DNA of 64,000 nucleotides from Pseudomonas marvdashtae (GCF_014268655.2 NZ_JABWQX020000001.1:558001-622000), one strand, 5' to 3'. Positions 45,257 through 55,504 are shown, numbered from the stretch's first letter. Notes: generated by a model not told the origin, from the sequence alone. Numbers and translations are program-made.

Positions 45257-45913
45257 ATGACTACGACCGCGCCAAAGCGCATCGGTATCCTGGGCGGCAC
45301 GTTCGACCCGGTGCACATCGGCCATCTGCGCGGCGCACTGGAAGTCGCCGATGCCCTGGGCCTCGATGAGCTGCGCCTGACGCCAAGCGCCCGGCCACCT
45401 CATCGGGATACGCCGCAGGTGTCGGCGCAAGACCGCCTGGCGATGGTCGAGTGCGCGGTGGCCGGTGTGGCGCCGTTGGTGGTGGACGCCCGCGAATTGC
45501 AGCGGGACAAGCCGTCCTACACCATTGATACCCTGGAGCTGATGCGCGCCGAACTGGCCGCCGATGCCCAGGTTTTCCTGCTTCTGGGCTGGGACGCATT
45601 TTGCGGCCTGCCCACTTGGCATCGCTGGGAAGAGTTGCTCCAGCATTGCCACATCCTGGTGCTGCAACGCCCGGATGCCGACAGCGAACCGCCGGATGCC
45701 TTGCGCAACCTGTTGGCGGCGCGCTCGGTGAGCGACCCGCTGGCCCTCAAGGGGCCGAGCGGACAGATTGCATTCGTCTGGCAGACACCGCTCGCGGTAT
45801 CCGCCACCCAGATCCGTCAACTGCTGGCCAGCGGTAAGTCGGTACGTTTCCTGGTGCCCGACGCGGTCCTGGCCTACATCGATGCGCACGGTCTGTACCG
45901 TGCGTCGAACTGA
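45257..45913 (+). CDS. nadD: Nicotinate-mononucleotide adenylyltransferase
   Basis: This 218-residue nucleotidyltransferase of NAD synthesis joins nicotinate mononucleotide with ATP. It has [17 protein letters not shown] (the HxGH motif) and [13 protein letters not shown] (the ISTxxIR-type motif). ATG 45257 fits the family and lies 28 bp after proA. Confidence 0.96.
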   Translation: MTTTAPKRIGILGGTFDPVHIGHLRGALEVADALGLDELRLTPSARPPHRDTPQVSAQDRLAMVECAVAGVAPLVVDARELQRDKPSYTIDTLELMRAELAADAQVFLLLGWDAFCGLPTWHRWEELLQHCHILVLQRPDADSEPPDALRNLLAARSVSDPLALKGPSGQIAFVWQTPLAVSATQIRQLLASGKSVRFLVPDAVLAYIDAHGLYRASN

Positions 45914-45983
45914 ACAAGGTGTGCTTCGCCGACACGAATCAACGTGTACCGAAGTGCCCGAACATGAGCAAAACGAGTTTTAT

Positions 45984-46478
45984 ATGACTGACAAAGACCT
46001 GAACAAAGTAAAGCGCAAGGGCACCTTCAAGAGCGCCCCGCTGCCGGTAGAGGCGCATACCGGCGTGGTGCTGGCTGGCGAAGAGCTGGTCAAGGTGGCC
46101 GTGGCGGCCCTGGAAGACGTCAAGGCCCAGGACATCCAGGTGATCGACGTTCGTGAAAAGCAGAGCATCACCGACTACATGATCATCGCCACCGGTACCT
46201 CCAATCGCCAGATCGGCGCGATGCTCGACAAGGTCCGCGAAGCGGTCAAGGCCCAGGGCGTCAAGCCGTTGGGCGAAGAAGGCAAGGGCGACAGCGACTG
46301 GGTCCTGTTGGACATGGACGACGTCATCGTGCACATGATGACCGCCTCGGCGCGCCAGTTCTATGACCTGGAACGCCTGTGGGCAGGCGCCGAGCAGAGC
46401 CGTTCGGCCAGCGCCGCGCACCACAGCCCGGAAAACCCCCATGAGCACTTCACCAAGCTCAACAAAGACCAGCAATAA
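45984..46478 (+). CDS. rsfS: Ribosome silencing factor RsfS
   Basis: This 164-residue protein binds ribosomal protein L14 and keeps the subunits apart in starvation. The core (VALEDVKAQDIQVIDVREKQSITDYMIIATGTSNRQIGAMLD and GDSDWVLLDMDDVIVHMMTASARQFYDLERLW) is diagnostic. Compared with the usual 105-120 residues it has a basic N-terminal extension of about 30 residues (MTDKDLNKVKRKGTFKSAPL) and a C-terminal tail of about 25. The extension has its own ATG; no alternative ATG occurs near the core start. Confidence 0.95.
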   Translation: MTDKDLNKVKRKGTFKSAPLPVEAHTGVVLAGEELVKVAVAALEDVKAQDIQVIDVREKQSITDYMIIATGTSNRQIGAMLDKVREAVKAQGVKPLGEEGKGDSDWVLLDMDDVIVHMMTASARQFYDLERLWAGAEQSRSASAAHHSPENPHEHFTKLNKDQQ

Positions 46479-46487
46479 GGGATCGCT

Positions 46488-46955
46488 GTGCGACTGCGCC
46501 TGATCGCCGTCGGTTCTCGCATGCCCAAGTGGGTGGAAGAAGGCTGGCATGAATATGCCAAGCGTCTTCCGTCCGAGCTGGCCTTGGAACTGGTGGAAAT
46601 TCCGCTCAATACCCGTGGCAAGAACGCTGACGTGGCGCGCTTCATCCGCCAGGAAGGCGAAGCCATGCTGGCCAAGGTCGGGCCGAACGAGCGGATCGTC
46701 ACCCTCGAAGTCCATGGCAAGCCCTGGAGCACCGAGCAGTTGGCAGTCGAGCTCGATCGCTGGCGGCTGGATGCGCGCACGGTCAATTTCATGGTCGGCG
46801 GCCCGGAAGGGCTGGCGCCGGAAGTCTGTGCCCGAGCCGATCAACGCTGGTCCTTGTCGCCCCTGACGTTGCCGCACCCGCTGGTGCGGATCCTGATCGG
46901 TGAACAGTTGTATCGTGCCTGGACAGTCCTGTCCGGGCACCCTTATCACAAGTAA
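46488..46955 (+). CDS. rlmH: 23S rRNA pseudouridine-1915 N3-methyltransferase
   Basis: This 155-residue SPOUT methyltransferase modifies helix 69 of 23S r[31 protein letters not shown] at the start, [14 protein letters not shown] in the SAM-binding knot and the C-terminal [30 protein letters not shown] are hallmark sequences. The start is GTG with AGGG upstream, nine bp after rsfS. Confidence 0.96.
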   Translation: MRLRLIAVGSRMPKWVEEGWHEYAKRLPSELALELVEIPLNTRGKNADVARFIRQEGEAMLAKVGPNERIVTLEVHGKPWSTEQLAVELDRWRLDARTVNFMVGGPEGLAPEVCARADQRWSLSPLTLPHPLVRILIGEQLYRAWTVLSGHPYHK

Positions 46956-46965
46956 TCCTGCCCTC

Positions 46966-48861
46966 ATGCCCCAGCCGATTCGCATCAAGGACCACGAAAA
47001 AGACGCCCGCCTGGTGCGGGGCCGCGTCGTGTTCGGTGCTATTGCGGTGGTCACGCTGATCGGCGTGCTGATCGCGCGGCTGTATTTCCTCCAGGTGATC
47101 CAGTACGAGTACCACTCGACCCTGTCGGAAAGTAACCGTGTACATGTTCAGCCGATTCCGCCGACCCGCGGGCTGATTTTCGACCGCAATGGCGTGGTGG
47201 TGGCCGACAACCGGCCCAGCTTCAGCCTGAGCATGACCCGCGAGCGCTCCGGTGACTGGCAGCAGGTGCTCGACGTGATCGTAGAAGTGTTGCAACTGAC
47301 GCCCGAGGATCGGGCGATCTTCGAAAAGCGCATGCGCCAGGGCCGGCGTCCCTTCGAGCCGGTGCCGATCATGTTCGAGCTGACCGAAGAACAGATCGCC
47401 CTGATCGCCGTGAACCAGTTCCGCCTGCCGGGCGTCGAGGTGGTGGCGCAACTGGTGCGGCATTATCCCCAAGGGCCGCACTTCGCCCATTCGGTCGGCT
47501 ACATGGGACGGATCAACGAAAAAGAGCTCAAGACGCTCGATCCGGTCAACTACAGCGGCACTCACCATATCGGCAAGACCGGCATCGAGCGTTTCTACGA
47601 AGCCGAGCTGCACGGCCAGGTGGGTTACGAGGAAGTCGAGACCAACGCCCGCGGCCGCGTGCTGCGAGTGCTCAAGCGCACCGACCCGATTCCCGGCAAG
47701 GACATTGTCCTGAGCCTGGACATCAAATTGCAGGAAGCCGCGGAAGCAGCGCTGGGCGGACGGCGTGGCGCGGTGGTTGCCTTGGACCCCAATACCGGCG
47801 AAGTCCTGGCGATGGTCAGCCAGCCGAGTTTCGACCCGAACCTGTTCGTCACCGGCATCAGTTTCAAGGCCTACGCCGAGCTGCGCGATTCCATCGACCG
47901 GCCGCTCTTCAACCGTGTGCTGCGCGGGCTCTATCCGCCGGGCTCGACCATCAAGCCGGCCGTGGCGATTGCCGGGCTGGACGCTGGCGTTGTGACTGCG
48001 TCGAGCCGGGTCTACGACCCGGGTTACTACCAATTGCCGAACTACGACCACAAGTACCGTAACTGGAACCGCACCGGTGACGGCTACGTGGACCTGGAAA
48101 CGGCGATCATGCGTTCCAACGACACCTACTTCTACGACCTGGCCCACAAGCTGGGGATCGACCGGTTGTCGTCCTATATGAACAAGTTCGGCCTCGGTCA
48201 GAAGGTGTCCCTGGACATGTTCGAGGAATCCCCTGGCCTGATGCCATCGCGGGAATGGAAACGGGCGACCCGCCGCCAGGCCTGGTTCCCCGGCGAAACC
48301 CTGATCCTGGGGATCGGCCAGGGCTACATGCAGGCAACGCCCTTGCAACTGGCCCAGGCCACGGCCCTGGTGGCGAGCAAGGGCAAGTGGTATCGCCCGC
48401 ACCTGGCCAAGACCATTGAAGGCCAGAAACCGGTGGACCCGGACCCGGTGCCGGACATCATCCTGCGCAACCCGTCGGACTGGCAGAAGGTCAACATCGG
48501 CATGCAGCAGGTGATGCATGGCGCCCGGGGCACCGCGCGCAAGGCGGCCATTGGCGCGCAATATCGCATCGCCGGCAAGAGCGGCACGGCCCAGGTCGTG
48601 GCGATCAAGCAGGGCGAGAAATATGACCGCTCCAAGGTTCAGGAGCGCCATCGTGACCACGCCTTGTTCGTCGGCTTCGCGCCGGCCGAAAATCCCAAGA
48701 TCGTTGTGTCGGTGATGGTCGAGAACGGTGAGTCCGGTTCTGGTGTCGCCGCGCCGGTGGTGCGCCAGATCATGGACGCCTGGCTGCTGGATGAGCACGG
48801 TCAGCTCAAGCCCGAATACGCAAGCCCCACCACTGCGGAGGCTACGGCCCGTGAAGAATAA
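46966..48861 (+). CDS. mrdA: Penicillin-binding protein 2, elongation transpeptidase
   Basis: This 631-residue class B PBP has one N-terminal membrane anchor (VVFGAIAVVTLIGVLIARLYFLQVI), a pedestal domain beginning PTRGLIFDRNGVVVADN and a transpeptidase domain. The transpeptidase domain has PPGSTIKPA (SxxK serine), RSNDTY (SxN) and GKSGTAQ (KTG-like). It cross-links side-wall peptidoglycan with RodA and MreBCD. Start codon 10 bp after rlmH. Intact. Confidence 0.97.
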   Translation: MPQPIRIKDHEKDARLVRGRVVFGAIAVVTLIGVLIARLYFLQVIQYEYHSTLSESNRVHVQPIPPTRGLIFDRNGVVVADNRPSFSLSMTRERSGDWQQVLDVIVEVLQLTPEDRAIFEKRMRQGRRPFEPVPIMFELTEEQIALIAVNQFRLPGVEVVAQLVRHYPQGPHFAHSVGYMGRINEKELKTLDPVNYSGTHHIGKTGIERFYEAELHGQVGYEEVETNARGRVLRVLKRTDPIPGKDIVLSLDIKLQEAAEAALGGRRGAVVALDPNTGEVLAMVSQPSFDPNLFVTGISFKAYAELRDSIDRPLFNRVLRGLYPPGSTIKPAVAIAGLDAGVVTASSRVYDPGYYQLPNYDHKYRNWNRTGDGYVDLETAIMRSNDTYFYDLAHKLGIDRLSSYMNKFGLGQKVSLDMFEESPGLMPSREWKRATRRQAWFPGETLILGIGQGYMQATPLQLAQATALVASKGKWYRPHLAKTIEGQKPVDPDPVPDIILRNPSDWQKVNIGMQQVMHGARGTARKAAIGAQYRIAGKSGTAQVVAIKQGEKYDRSKVQERHRDHALFVGFAPAENPKIVVSVMVENGESGSGVAAPVVRQIMDAWLLDEHGQLKPEYASPTTAEATAREE

Positions 48862-49996
48862 TTTCGACCGCATCCTGTCCAGCGAAGACGTGATGCGCCG
48901 CCGCGCCACTTTGCTGCAACGCATGCACATCGACGGGCCGTTGCTGATCCTGCTGCTGACGCTGGCTGCCGGCAGCCTGTTCGTGCTGTATTCGGCCAGT
49001 GGCAAGAGCTGGGACCTGCTGGCCAAACAGGCCACCTCGTTCGGCATCGGCCTGGTATCGATGATCGTCATCGCGCAGCTCGAACCACGGTTCATGGCGC
49101 GCTGGGTGCCGCTGGCCTATGTCGTAGGCGTGGGTTTGCTGGTGGTGGTGGACATCATGGGCCACAACGCCATGGGCGCCACCCGCTGGATCAACATTCC
49201 CGGGGTGATCCGTTTCCAGCCCTCGGAATTCCTCAAGATCATCATGCCGGCGACCATCGCCTGGTACCTGGCCAAACGTTCCTTGCCGCCGCAGCTCAAG
49301 CATGTGTGCGTCAGCCTGTTGCTGATCGGCATCCCGTTTATCCTGATCGTCCGCCAACCGGACCTCGGCACCTCGCTGCTGATCCTGGCCGGCGGCGCCT
49401 TCGTGCTGTTCATGGGCGGGCTGCGCTGGCGCTGGATCCTCAGCGTGATCGCCGCCGCCGTGCCGGTGTCGGTGGCCATGTGGTATTTCGTGATGCACGA
49501 CTACCAGAAGCAGCGCGTGCTGACCTTCCTCGATCCGGAAAGCGATCCGCTGGGCACCGGCTGGAACATCATCCAGTCCAAGGCCGCCATCGGTTCCGGC
49601 GGGGTGTTTGGCAAGGGTTGGCTGATGGGCACCCAGTCGCACCTGGACTTTTTGCCAGAAAGCCACACCGACTTCATCATCGCGGTGATGGGCGAAGAGT
49701 TCGGCCTGGTGGGCATTTGTGTGCTGCTGCTGATCTATTTGCTGCTGATCGGCCGGGGGCTGGTGATTACCGCCCAGGCGCAGACGTTGTTCGGCAAGTT
49801 GCTCGCGGGCAGCCTGACCATGACGTTTTTTGTTTATGTTTTCGTCAATATCGGTATGGTCAGTGGCCTGCTGCCGGTCGTGGGGGTGCCGTTGCCATTC
49901 ATTAGCTACGGAGGAACTTCGCTGGTGACACTACTGTCAGCGTTTGGGGTTTTGATGTCGATTCATACGCACCGCAAGTGGATCGCACAGGTTTGA
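48851..49996 (+). CDS. rodA: SEDS peptidoglycan polymerase RodA
   Basis: This 381-residue SEDS glycosyltransferase pairs with PBP2 to make side-wall glycan strands. It has about ten membrane segments, GATRWINIPGVIRFQPSEFLK, VRQPDLGTSLLI and the C-terminal VVGVPLPFISYGGTSLVT. The GTG start at 48851 overlaps the mrdA stop by 11 bp, with GGAGG nine bases upstream, so the two are coupled. Confidence 0.96.
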   Translation: MKNNFDRILSSEDVMRRRATLLQRMHIDGPLLILLLTLAAGSLFVLYSASGKSWDLLAKQATSFGIGLVSMIVIAQLEPRFMARWVPLAYVVGVGLLVVVDIMGHNAMGATRWINIPGVIRFQPSEFLKIIMPATIAWYLAKRSLPPQLKHVCVSLLLIGIPFILIVRQPDLGTSLLILAGGAFVLFMGGLRWRWILSVIAAAVPVSVAMWYFVMHDYQKQRVLTFLDPESDPLGTGWNIIQSKAAIGSGGVFGKGWLMGTQSHLDFLPESHTDFIIAVMGEEFGLVGICVLLLIYLLLIGRGLVITAQAQTLFGKLLAGSLTMTFFVYVFVNIGMVSGLLPVVGVPLPFISYGGTSLVTLLSAFGVLMSIHTHRKWIAQV

Positions 49997-50013
49997 ATAA
50001 GGTGAAGAGTTCA

Positions 50014-51024
50014 ATGCAAGCAATGCGTGGCTGGTCGACGCGATATGCGCCGTGGGTCGGCCTGGTCGGCTTCCTGGGCTGCGCGCCGCAGGCCCTGGCC
50101 GGCGAATACGAGGGCTCGCCGCAGGTGGCCGAGTTCGTCGGTGAAATGACCCGTGACTACGGTTTCGCCGGTGAACAGCTGATGGGCGTGTTCCGCGAGG
50201 CCGAGCGCAAGCAATCGATCCTCGACGCGATTTCCCGGCCCGCCGAGCGCGTCAAACAGTGGAGCGAGTACCGGCCGATGTTCATCACCGAGGCGCGGAT
50301 CGCCCGGGGCGTGGACTTCTGGCGCCAGCATGAGGCGGCCCTGGCCCGCGCCGAGCAGGAATATGGCGTGCCGGCCCAGGTCATCGTGTCCATCATCGGC
50401 GTCGAAACCTTCTTTGGCCGCAACACCGGCAATTTCCGCGTGGTCGACGCACTGTCGACCCTGGGCTTCGATTACCCGCCGCGCGCCGAGTTCTTCCGCA
50501 AGGAGCTGCGCGAGTTCCTGCTGCTGGCCCGCGAAGAGCAGGTCGATCCGCTGACCCTCAAGGGATCCTACGCAGGCGCCATGGGCCTGCCGCAATTCAT
50601 GCCCAGCAGTTTCCGCGCCTACGCGGTGGACTTCGACGGCGACGGCCACATCAATATCTGGACCAACCCGACCGATGCCATCGGCAGCGTCGCCAGCTAT
50701 TTCAAGCGTCACGGCTGGGAGGCTGGCCAGCCTGTGGTCAGCCGCGCCGACGTGCGTGGCGAGCAGGTGGACGAGGGCTTGACCGAAGGTATCGAGCCGA
50801 CGAAAACCGTCGGGGAGTTGCGAGCGCTGGGCTGGTCGAGTCATGATGCGCTGCGTGACGACATGCCGGTCACCGCGATGCGCCTTGAAGGCGAGCAGGG
50901 CCCTGAATATTGGATGGGCCTGAAGAATTTCTACGCGATTACGCGTTATAACCGCAGCGTGATGTACGCCATGGCCGTACATCAACTGTCTGAAGAGCTG
51001 GTCAAAGCACGGGGCGTCAAATAA
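50014..51024 (+). CDS. mltB: Lytic murein transglycosylase B
   Basis: This 336-residue periplasmic transglycosylase cleaves glycan strands to 1,6-anhydroMurNAc. It has a signal-like N-terminus ending near APQALAGEYEG, the catalytic glutamate in IIGVETFFGRNTGNFRV, and KGSYAGAMGLPQFMPSSFRAYAVDFDGDGHINIW. There is no clear lipobox at the expected place (LGCAPQ could serve). The ATG at 50014 was chosen for its AAGGTGAAGAG ribosome binding site. Confidence 0.93.
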   Translation: MQAMRGWSTRYAPWVGLVGFLGCAPQALAGEYEGSPQVAEFVGEMTRDYGFAGEQLMGVFREAERKQSILDAISRPAERVKQWSEYRPMFITEARIARGVDFWRQHEAALARAEQEYGVPAQVIVSIIGVETFFGRNTGNFRVVDALSTLGFDYPPRAEFFRKELREFLLLAREEQVDPLTLKGSYAGAMGLPQFMPSSFRAYAVDFDGDGHINIWTNPTDAIGSVASYFKRHGWEAGQPVVSRADVRGEQVDEGLTEGIEPTKTVGELRALGWSSHDALRDDMPVTAMRLEGEQGPEYWMGLKNFYAITRYNRSVMYAMAVHQLSEELVKARGVK

Positions 51025-52052
51025 TGCGGGCATTGCCTACCTATCAACCCCTGAAAGCCAGGCCCCTCAAGCTGGTGGCATTGGCGGCGCTGTCGTTGTT
51101 GGTCGTCAGTTGTTCGACCAGTCGCGCACCGACCCAGAAAACCCCCACCACCGCCGTGCGCGCCACGCCGGGCCTGGACATCAACCGGGCCCACAAGGAC
51201 GGCGCCCCGTGGTGGGACGTCGATGTCTCGCGCATTCCCGACGCGACGCCGACGCTGCACACCGGTCCCTACAAGGCCAATCCGTATACGGTGCTGGGCA
51301 AGACCTATTTCCCGATCGCCGAATCCAAGCGCTACGTCGCTTCGGGCACGGCGTCCTGGTACGGCACCAAGTTCCACGGCCAGAACACCGCCAATGGCGA
51401 AGTGTACGACCTGTACGGCATGAGCGCGGCCCACAAGACCTTGCCGCTGCCCAGTTATGTACGGGTGACCAACCTGGACAACAACAAGACGGTGATCCTG
51501 CGGGTGAACGACCGTGGGCCGTTTTATTCCGATCGCATCATCGACTTGTCGTACGCGGCGGCGAAAAAGCTCGGTTACGCTGAAACCGGCACTGCGCGGG
51601 TCAAGGTCGAAGGTATCGATCCCCAGGAATGGTGGGCCCAGCGTGGCCGTCCGGCGCCTTTGATGCTCAACGAGCCGAAAGTGGCGCAAAATGCCGCGCC
51701 GACCCTGACGGCCTCCACCGGTACGGTCGAGCAATGGACCCCGCCGCCGCAGCAACATGCCGCGGCCGTGGTGCCTGTGCAGGTCGACGCAAAAAAAAAC
51801 GCTTCTGCAACAGCGTCTGGCCAGTATCTGCAAGTGGGCGCGTTCGCCAACCCGGACGCTGCAGAGCTGCTCCGATCGAAGCTGAGTTCGATGGTCAGCG
51901 CGCCGGTGTTCATCAGCTCGATCGTGCGCAACCAGCAGACACTGCATCGGGTGCGCCTGGGGCCGATCGGTTCTCCGGGTGAAGTCCAGCAGGTACAGAA
52001 CAGCGTGCGCCTGGCCAATCTCGGTTCGCCGAGCCTGGTCACCGCCGAGTAA
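51024..52052 (+). CDS. rlpA: Septal-ring/wall lytic lipoprotein RlpA
   Basis: This 342-residue lipoprotein (leader ending LLVVSCSTS) has a double-psi beta-barrel domain. The barrel's YVASGTASWYGTKFHGQNTANGEVYDLYGMSAAHKTLPLPS and VNDRGPFYSDRIIDLSYAAAKKLG include the catalytic Asp. A C-terminal SPOR domain follows (QYLQVGAFANPDAAELLRSKL), which binds denuded glycan. In P. aeruginosa RlpA is a transglycosylase acting on peptide-free strands. It starts within the mltB stop (TAATG). Confidence 0.95.
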   Translation: MRALPTYQPLKARPLKLVALAALSLLVVSCSTSRAPTQKTPTTAVRATPGLDINRAHKDGAPWWDVDVSRIPDATPTLHTGPYKANPYTVLGKTYFPIAESKRYVASGTASWYGTKFHGQNTANGEVYDLYGMSAAHKTLPLPSYVRVTNLDNNKTVILRVNDRGPFYSDRIIDLSYAAAKKLGYAETGTARVKVEGIDPQEWWAQRGRPAPLMLNEPKVAQNAAPTLTASTGTVEQWTPPPQQHAAAVVPVQVDAKKNASATASGQYLQVGAFANPDAAELLRSKLSSMVSAPVFISSIVRNQQTLHRVRLGPIGSPGEVQQVQNSVRLANLGSPSLVTAE

Positions 52053-52220
52053 CTGATTGAAAGCCCGCTGCGGTTGGAGCGGGTCAGGTTGTTGGCTCCA
52101 TGAATAACAAAAGCCCGGCAAGGGTTGTGAGTGAGCAACTTAAATACGCGGCAGCTCCTTGATGAGTTGCCTGTTTTAGTTCTGCCTTCGGGCAGTTCCA
52201 TTAGCGATTTCGAGAGACGG

Positions 52221-53378
52221 ATGAACATCACCACCTTTGCCAAGCGCCTTTGCCTGCTAGTCCCGCTGCTTCTTTCACCGGCCGCGTTCGCGGTCGAGAT
52301 GATGCCGGCGCCCCCTCAATTGGCCGCCAAATCCTTTGTGCTCATGGATGCCAGCAGCGGCGAGGTCCTGGTAGAAAACAACGGTGACCAGCGCCTGCCA
52401 CCGGCCAGCCTGACCAAGCTGATGACCGCGTACATCGCGACCCTGGAGATCCGTCGTGGCCAGATCGGTGAAAACGATCCGGTGACCGTCAGCGAAAACG
52501 CCTGGCGCACCGGCGGTTCGCGGATGTTCATCAAGGTCGGTTCGCAAGTGACCGTCAGCGACCTGCTGCACGGCATCATCATCCAGTCCGGCAACGACGC
52601 CAGCGTCGCCCTGGCCGAGCACATCGCCGGCAGCGAAGATGCGTTCGCCGACATGATGAACAAGACTGTCGCCGACCTCGGCATGACCAACAGCCACTTC
52701 ATGAACCCGACCGGCCTGCCGAACCCGGAACACTATTCGTCGGCTCACGACATGGCACTGCTGGCGCGGGCGATCATCCACGAAGACCCGGCGCACTACG
52801 CCATTTATTCCCAGAAGGAATTCTTCTGGAACGGCATCAAGCAGCCTAACCGCAACCTGCTGCTGTGGCGCGACAAGACCGTCGATGGCCTGAAGACCGG
52901 ACACACCGAAGAGGCCGGCTATTGCATGGTGTCCTCGGCTGTCCGTGACGGTATGCGCCTGATCGCCGTGGTGTTCGGCACCAACAGCGAAGTGGCTCGC
53001 GCCGCCGAGACCCAGAAGCTGCTGACCTACGGTTTCCGCTTCTTCGAAACCCAGACCTTCTATCAGAAGGGCACCGAACTGGCCCAGGCCCAGGTCTGGA
53101 AAGGCGCCACCAACCAGGTGAAGGCCGGCCTGGCCCAGGACCTGACCATGACCTTGCCGAAAGGCCAGCTCAAGAAGCTCGCCGCCAGCATGACCATGAA
53201 CCCGCAACTGACCGCGCCGATCGCCAAGGGCGACGTCATCGGCAAGGTCGAAGTCAAACTGGACGACAAAGTGGTGCACAGCGCCGACCTGATCGCGCTG
53301 GACGCGGTCGAGGAAGGTGGTATCTTCCGCCGCATGTGGGATAGCATCCGTCTATTCTTCTACGGCTTGTTCAACTGA
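52221..53378 (+). CDS. dacA: D-alanyl-D-alanine carboxypeptidase (PBP5/6 type)
   Basis: This 385-residue low-molecular-mass PBP trims pentapeptides. It has a signal peptide (LCLLVPLLLSPAAFAVEM), the active-site motif PASLTKLM (SxxK), SGNDAS (SxN) and DGLKTGHTEEAGYC (KTG). The C-terminal PBP5 domain ends in an amphipathic anchor (FRRMWDSIRLFFYGLFN). It is separated from rlpA by 168 bp, so it may have its own promoter. Confidence 0.96.
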   Translation: MNITTFAKRLCLLVPLLLSPAAFAVEMMPAPPQLAAKSFVLMDASSGEVLVENNGDQRLPPASLTKLMTAYIATLEIRRGQIGENDPVTVSENAWRTGGSRMFIKVGSQVTVSDLLHGIIIQSGNDASVALAEHIAGSEDAFADMMNKTVADLGMTNSHFMNPTGLPNPEHYSSAHDMALLARAIIHEDPAHYAIYSQKEFFWNGIKQPNRNLLLWRDKTVDGLKTGHTEEAGYCMVSSAVRDGMRLIAVVFGTNSEVARAAETQKLLTYGFRFFETQTFYQKGTELAQAQVWKGATNQVKAGLAQDLTMTLPKGQLKKLAASMTMNPQLTAPIAKGDVIGKVEVKLDDKVVHSADLIALDAVEEGGIFRRMWDSIRLFFYGLFN

Positions 53379-53394
53379 TTCGAGTGTTGACCTG

Positions 53395-53427
53395 CATGGC
53401 CCCGTTCCTTTCCGGCACGGGGCCATG
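53395..53427 (+). terminator. Hairpin between dacA and ybeD
   Basis: There are 11-bp arms CATGGCCCCGT (53395-53405) and ACGGGGCCATG (53417-53427) 16 bp after dacA. Only a weak T-rich sequence follows (TTCGTTACC), so it may only partly end transcription and let ybeD-lipB-lipA be read through. Confidence 0.55.
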
Positions 53428-53459
53428 TTCGTTACCACGGCTTGCGAGGCCGTTACGCC

Positions 53460-53732
53460 ATGACAGACGAAGTAAAGGCGCCAAAGATCGAATTTCCCTG
53501 CGCGGATTATCCGATCAAAGTAATCGGCGACACCGGTGTGGGTTTCAAGGACAGGATCATCGAGATCCTTGAGAAGCACGCCACCGTTGACCACAAGACC
53601 CTGGCCGAGCGCCAGAGTACCAACGGCAAGTACACGACGATCCAGTTGCACATCATTGCCACTGGCCAGGAACAGCTCTACGACATCAACAGCGAGCTGC
53701 GAGCGACCGGTTTCGTGCACATGGTGTTGTGA
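53460..53732 (+). CDS. YbeD/DUF493 family protein
   Basis: This 90-residue small ferredoxin-like-fold protein has the family stretch [24 protein letters not shown] and ends [10 protein letters not shown]. Function unknown; it lies between dacA and lipB in many gammaproteobacteria. GAGG lies ten bases before the ATG. The stop overlaps the lipB start. Confidence 0.93.
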   Translation: MTDEVKAPKIEFPCADYPIKVIGDTGVGFKDRIIEILEKHATVDHKTLAERQSTNGKYTTIQLHIIATGQEQLYDINSELRATGFVHMVL

Positions 53733-54379
53733 TGCCGGGCACGCTGGGCTTTCGCGAGCTGGGCACCATGGCTTACGAGCCGGTCTGGCATGCCATGCAG
53801 CGCTTCACCAACGAACGCGGCACCACCGCCGGCGATGAAGTCTGGCTGGTCGAGCACCCGTCGGTGTTCACCCAGGGCCAGGCTGGCAAGGCCGAGCACC
53901 TGTTATTGCCAGGGGATATCCCGGTGGTGAAGGTCGACCGGGGCGGACAGGTGACTTACCATGGCCCCGGCCAGTTGGTTGCCTATCTGCTGCTGGACGT
54001 GCGCAAGCTGGGGTTCGGCGTGCGCGAGTTGGTCACCCGCATGGAAACGTGCCTGATTGACTTGCTCGCCAGCTACGGTGTGAGCGCGGCGGCCAAGCCG
54101 GATGCACCAGGCGTGTACGTCGACGGGGCGAAGATCGCCTCGCTGGGCTTGCGCATCCGCCATGGCTGTTCGTTCCACGGCCTGGCGTTGAACGTGGACA
54201 TGGACCTTGAGCCGTTTCGACGGATTAATCCCTGTGGCTACGCAGGGCTGGCGATGACCCAGCTGCGCGATCACACAGGATCGATTGAATTTGCCGAGGT
54301 AAGTGCCCGGCTGCGTGCGCAGCTCGTCAAACACCTCGACTATGCTGAGCAGACGACCCTCACGGGCGGAATCGACTGA
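53732..54379 (+). CDS. lipB: Octanoyl-ACP:protein octanoyltransferase
   Basis: This 215-residue enzyme moves octanoyl from acyl carrier protein to lipoyl domains, the first step of lipoate synthesis. It has [45 protein letters not shown] and the C-terminal [29 protein letters not shown] with the acyl-accepting cysteine. ATG 53732 follows ybeD with a 1-bp overlap; a GTG at 53729 is also possible. Confidence 0.96.
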   Translation: MPGTLGFRELGTMAYEPVWHAMQRFTNERGTTAGDEVWLVEHPSVFTQGQAGKAEHLLLPGDIPVVKVDRGGQVTYHGPGQLVAYLLLDVRKLGFGVRELVTRMETCLIDLLASYGVSAAAKPDAPGVYVDGAKIASLGLRIRHGCSFHGLALNVDMDLEPFRRINPCGYAGLAMTQLRDHTGSIEFAEVSARLRAQLVKHLDYAEQTTLTGGID

Positions 54380-54380
54380 T

Positions 54381-55403
54381 ATGACTACTGATGCAGTGCA
54401 AACCATGATCCCGACGCTGGACGTCACCGAACGTCCGGCCCCGCGTGCCAAGGTAGAGGCCGGCGTCAAGCTGCGCGGCGCCGAGAAGGTTGCACGCATT
54501 CCGGTCAAGATCATCCCGACCACTGAACTGCCAAAGAAACCCGACTGGATCCGCGTGCGCATCCCGGTTTCCCCGGAAGTCGACCGGATCAAGGCCCTGC
54601 TGCGCAAGCACAAGCTGCACAGCGTCTGCGAAGAAGCCTCCTGCCCGAACCTGGGCGAGTGCTTCTCCGGCGGCACCGCGACCTTCATGATCATGGGCGA
54701 CATCTGCACCCGTCGCTGCCCGTTCTGCGACGTCGGCCACGGTCGTCCGAAGCCACTGGACACCAATGAGCCGCAAAGCCTGGCCATCGCCATCGCCGAC
54801 TTGAAGCTCAAGTACGTGGTCATCACCTCGGTGGATCGCGACGACCTGCGTGACGGCGGTGCCCAGCACTTTGCCGACTGCATCCGCGAGATCCGCAAGC
54901 TGTCGCCAAACGTCCAGTTGGAAACCCTGGTGCCCGATTACCGTGGCCGCATGGACATCGCCCTGGAAATCACCGCGGCCGAGCCGCCGGATGTGTTCAA
55001 CCACAACCTGGAAACCGTGCCACGCCTGTACAAGGCCGCGCGCCCCGGTTCGGACTACCAGTGGTCGCTGACCCTGCTGCAACGCTTCAAGCAGATGATG
55101 CCGCACATTCCGACCAAGTCCGGCTTGATGCTGGGCCTGGGTGAAACCGACGAGGAAGTCATCGAGGTCATGAAGCGCATGCGCGAGCATGACATCGACA
55201 TGCTGACCCTGGGCCAATACCTGCAACCGTCCCGTAGCCACTTGCCGGTGCAGCGTTTCGTGCACCCGGACACCTTCGCCTGGTTCGCTGAGGAAGGCTA
55301 CAAGATGGGCTTCAAGAACGTTGCGTCCGGTCCGCTGGTACGGTCTTCGTACCATGCTGATGAGCAGGCGAAACTGGTCAAGGCAGAGCTGTTGGGTTCC
55401 TGA
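54381..55403 (+). CDS. lipA: Lipoyl synthase
   Basis: This 340-residue radical-SAM enzyme inserts two sulfurs into octanoyl groups. The auxiliary cluster motif [12 protein letters not shown] and the radical-SAM motif CTRRCPFC are both intact, and the C-terminal [16 protein letters not shown] contributes the third ligand (RSSYHA). Its start is one base after the lipB stop. A strong terminator follows. Confidence 0.97.
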   Translation: MTTDAVQTMIPTLDVTERPAPRAKVEAGVKLRGAEKVARIPVKIIPTTELPKKPDWIRVRIPVSPEVDRIKALLRKHKLHSVCEEASCPNLGECFSGGTATFMIMGDICTRRCPFCDVGHGRPKPLDTNEPQSLAIAIADLKLKYVVITSVDRDDLRDGGAQHFADCIREIRKLSPNVQLETLVPDYRGRMDIALEITAAEPPDVFNHNLETVPRLYKAARPGSDYQWSLTLLQRFKQMMPHIPTKSGLMLGLGETDEEVIEVMKRMREHDIDMLTLGQYLQPSRSHLPVQRFVHPDTFAWFAEEGYKMGFKNVASGPLVRSSYHADEQAKLVKAELLGS

Positions 55404-55466
55404 TCGGTACCCAAATGCAACAATGACTGCAGGGCTCATCGGCGGCCCGTAGCGGTTCACTTATGG

Positions 55467-55504
55467 AAAAGGCGCTTCTCCTGAAAGGGAAAAGCGCCTT
55501 TTTT
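55467..55504 (+). terminator. Intrinsic terminator after lipA
   Basis: The arms are AAAAGGCGCTT (55467-55477) and AAGCGCCTTTT (55492-55502) followed by more T. It marks the end of the proA-lipA series. Confidence 0.92.

Noticed and set aside
46789..49095. 768-codon open frame on the minus strand across rlmH-mrdA-rodA
   Set aside because: It lies opposite three well-identified genes; the long frame is a by-product of high GC in third codon positions.
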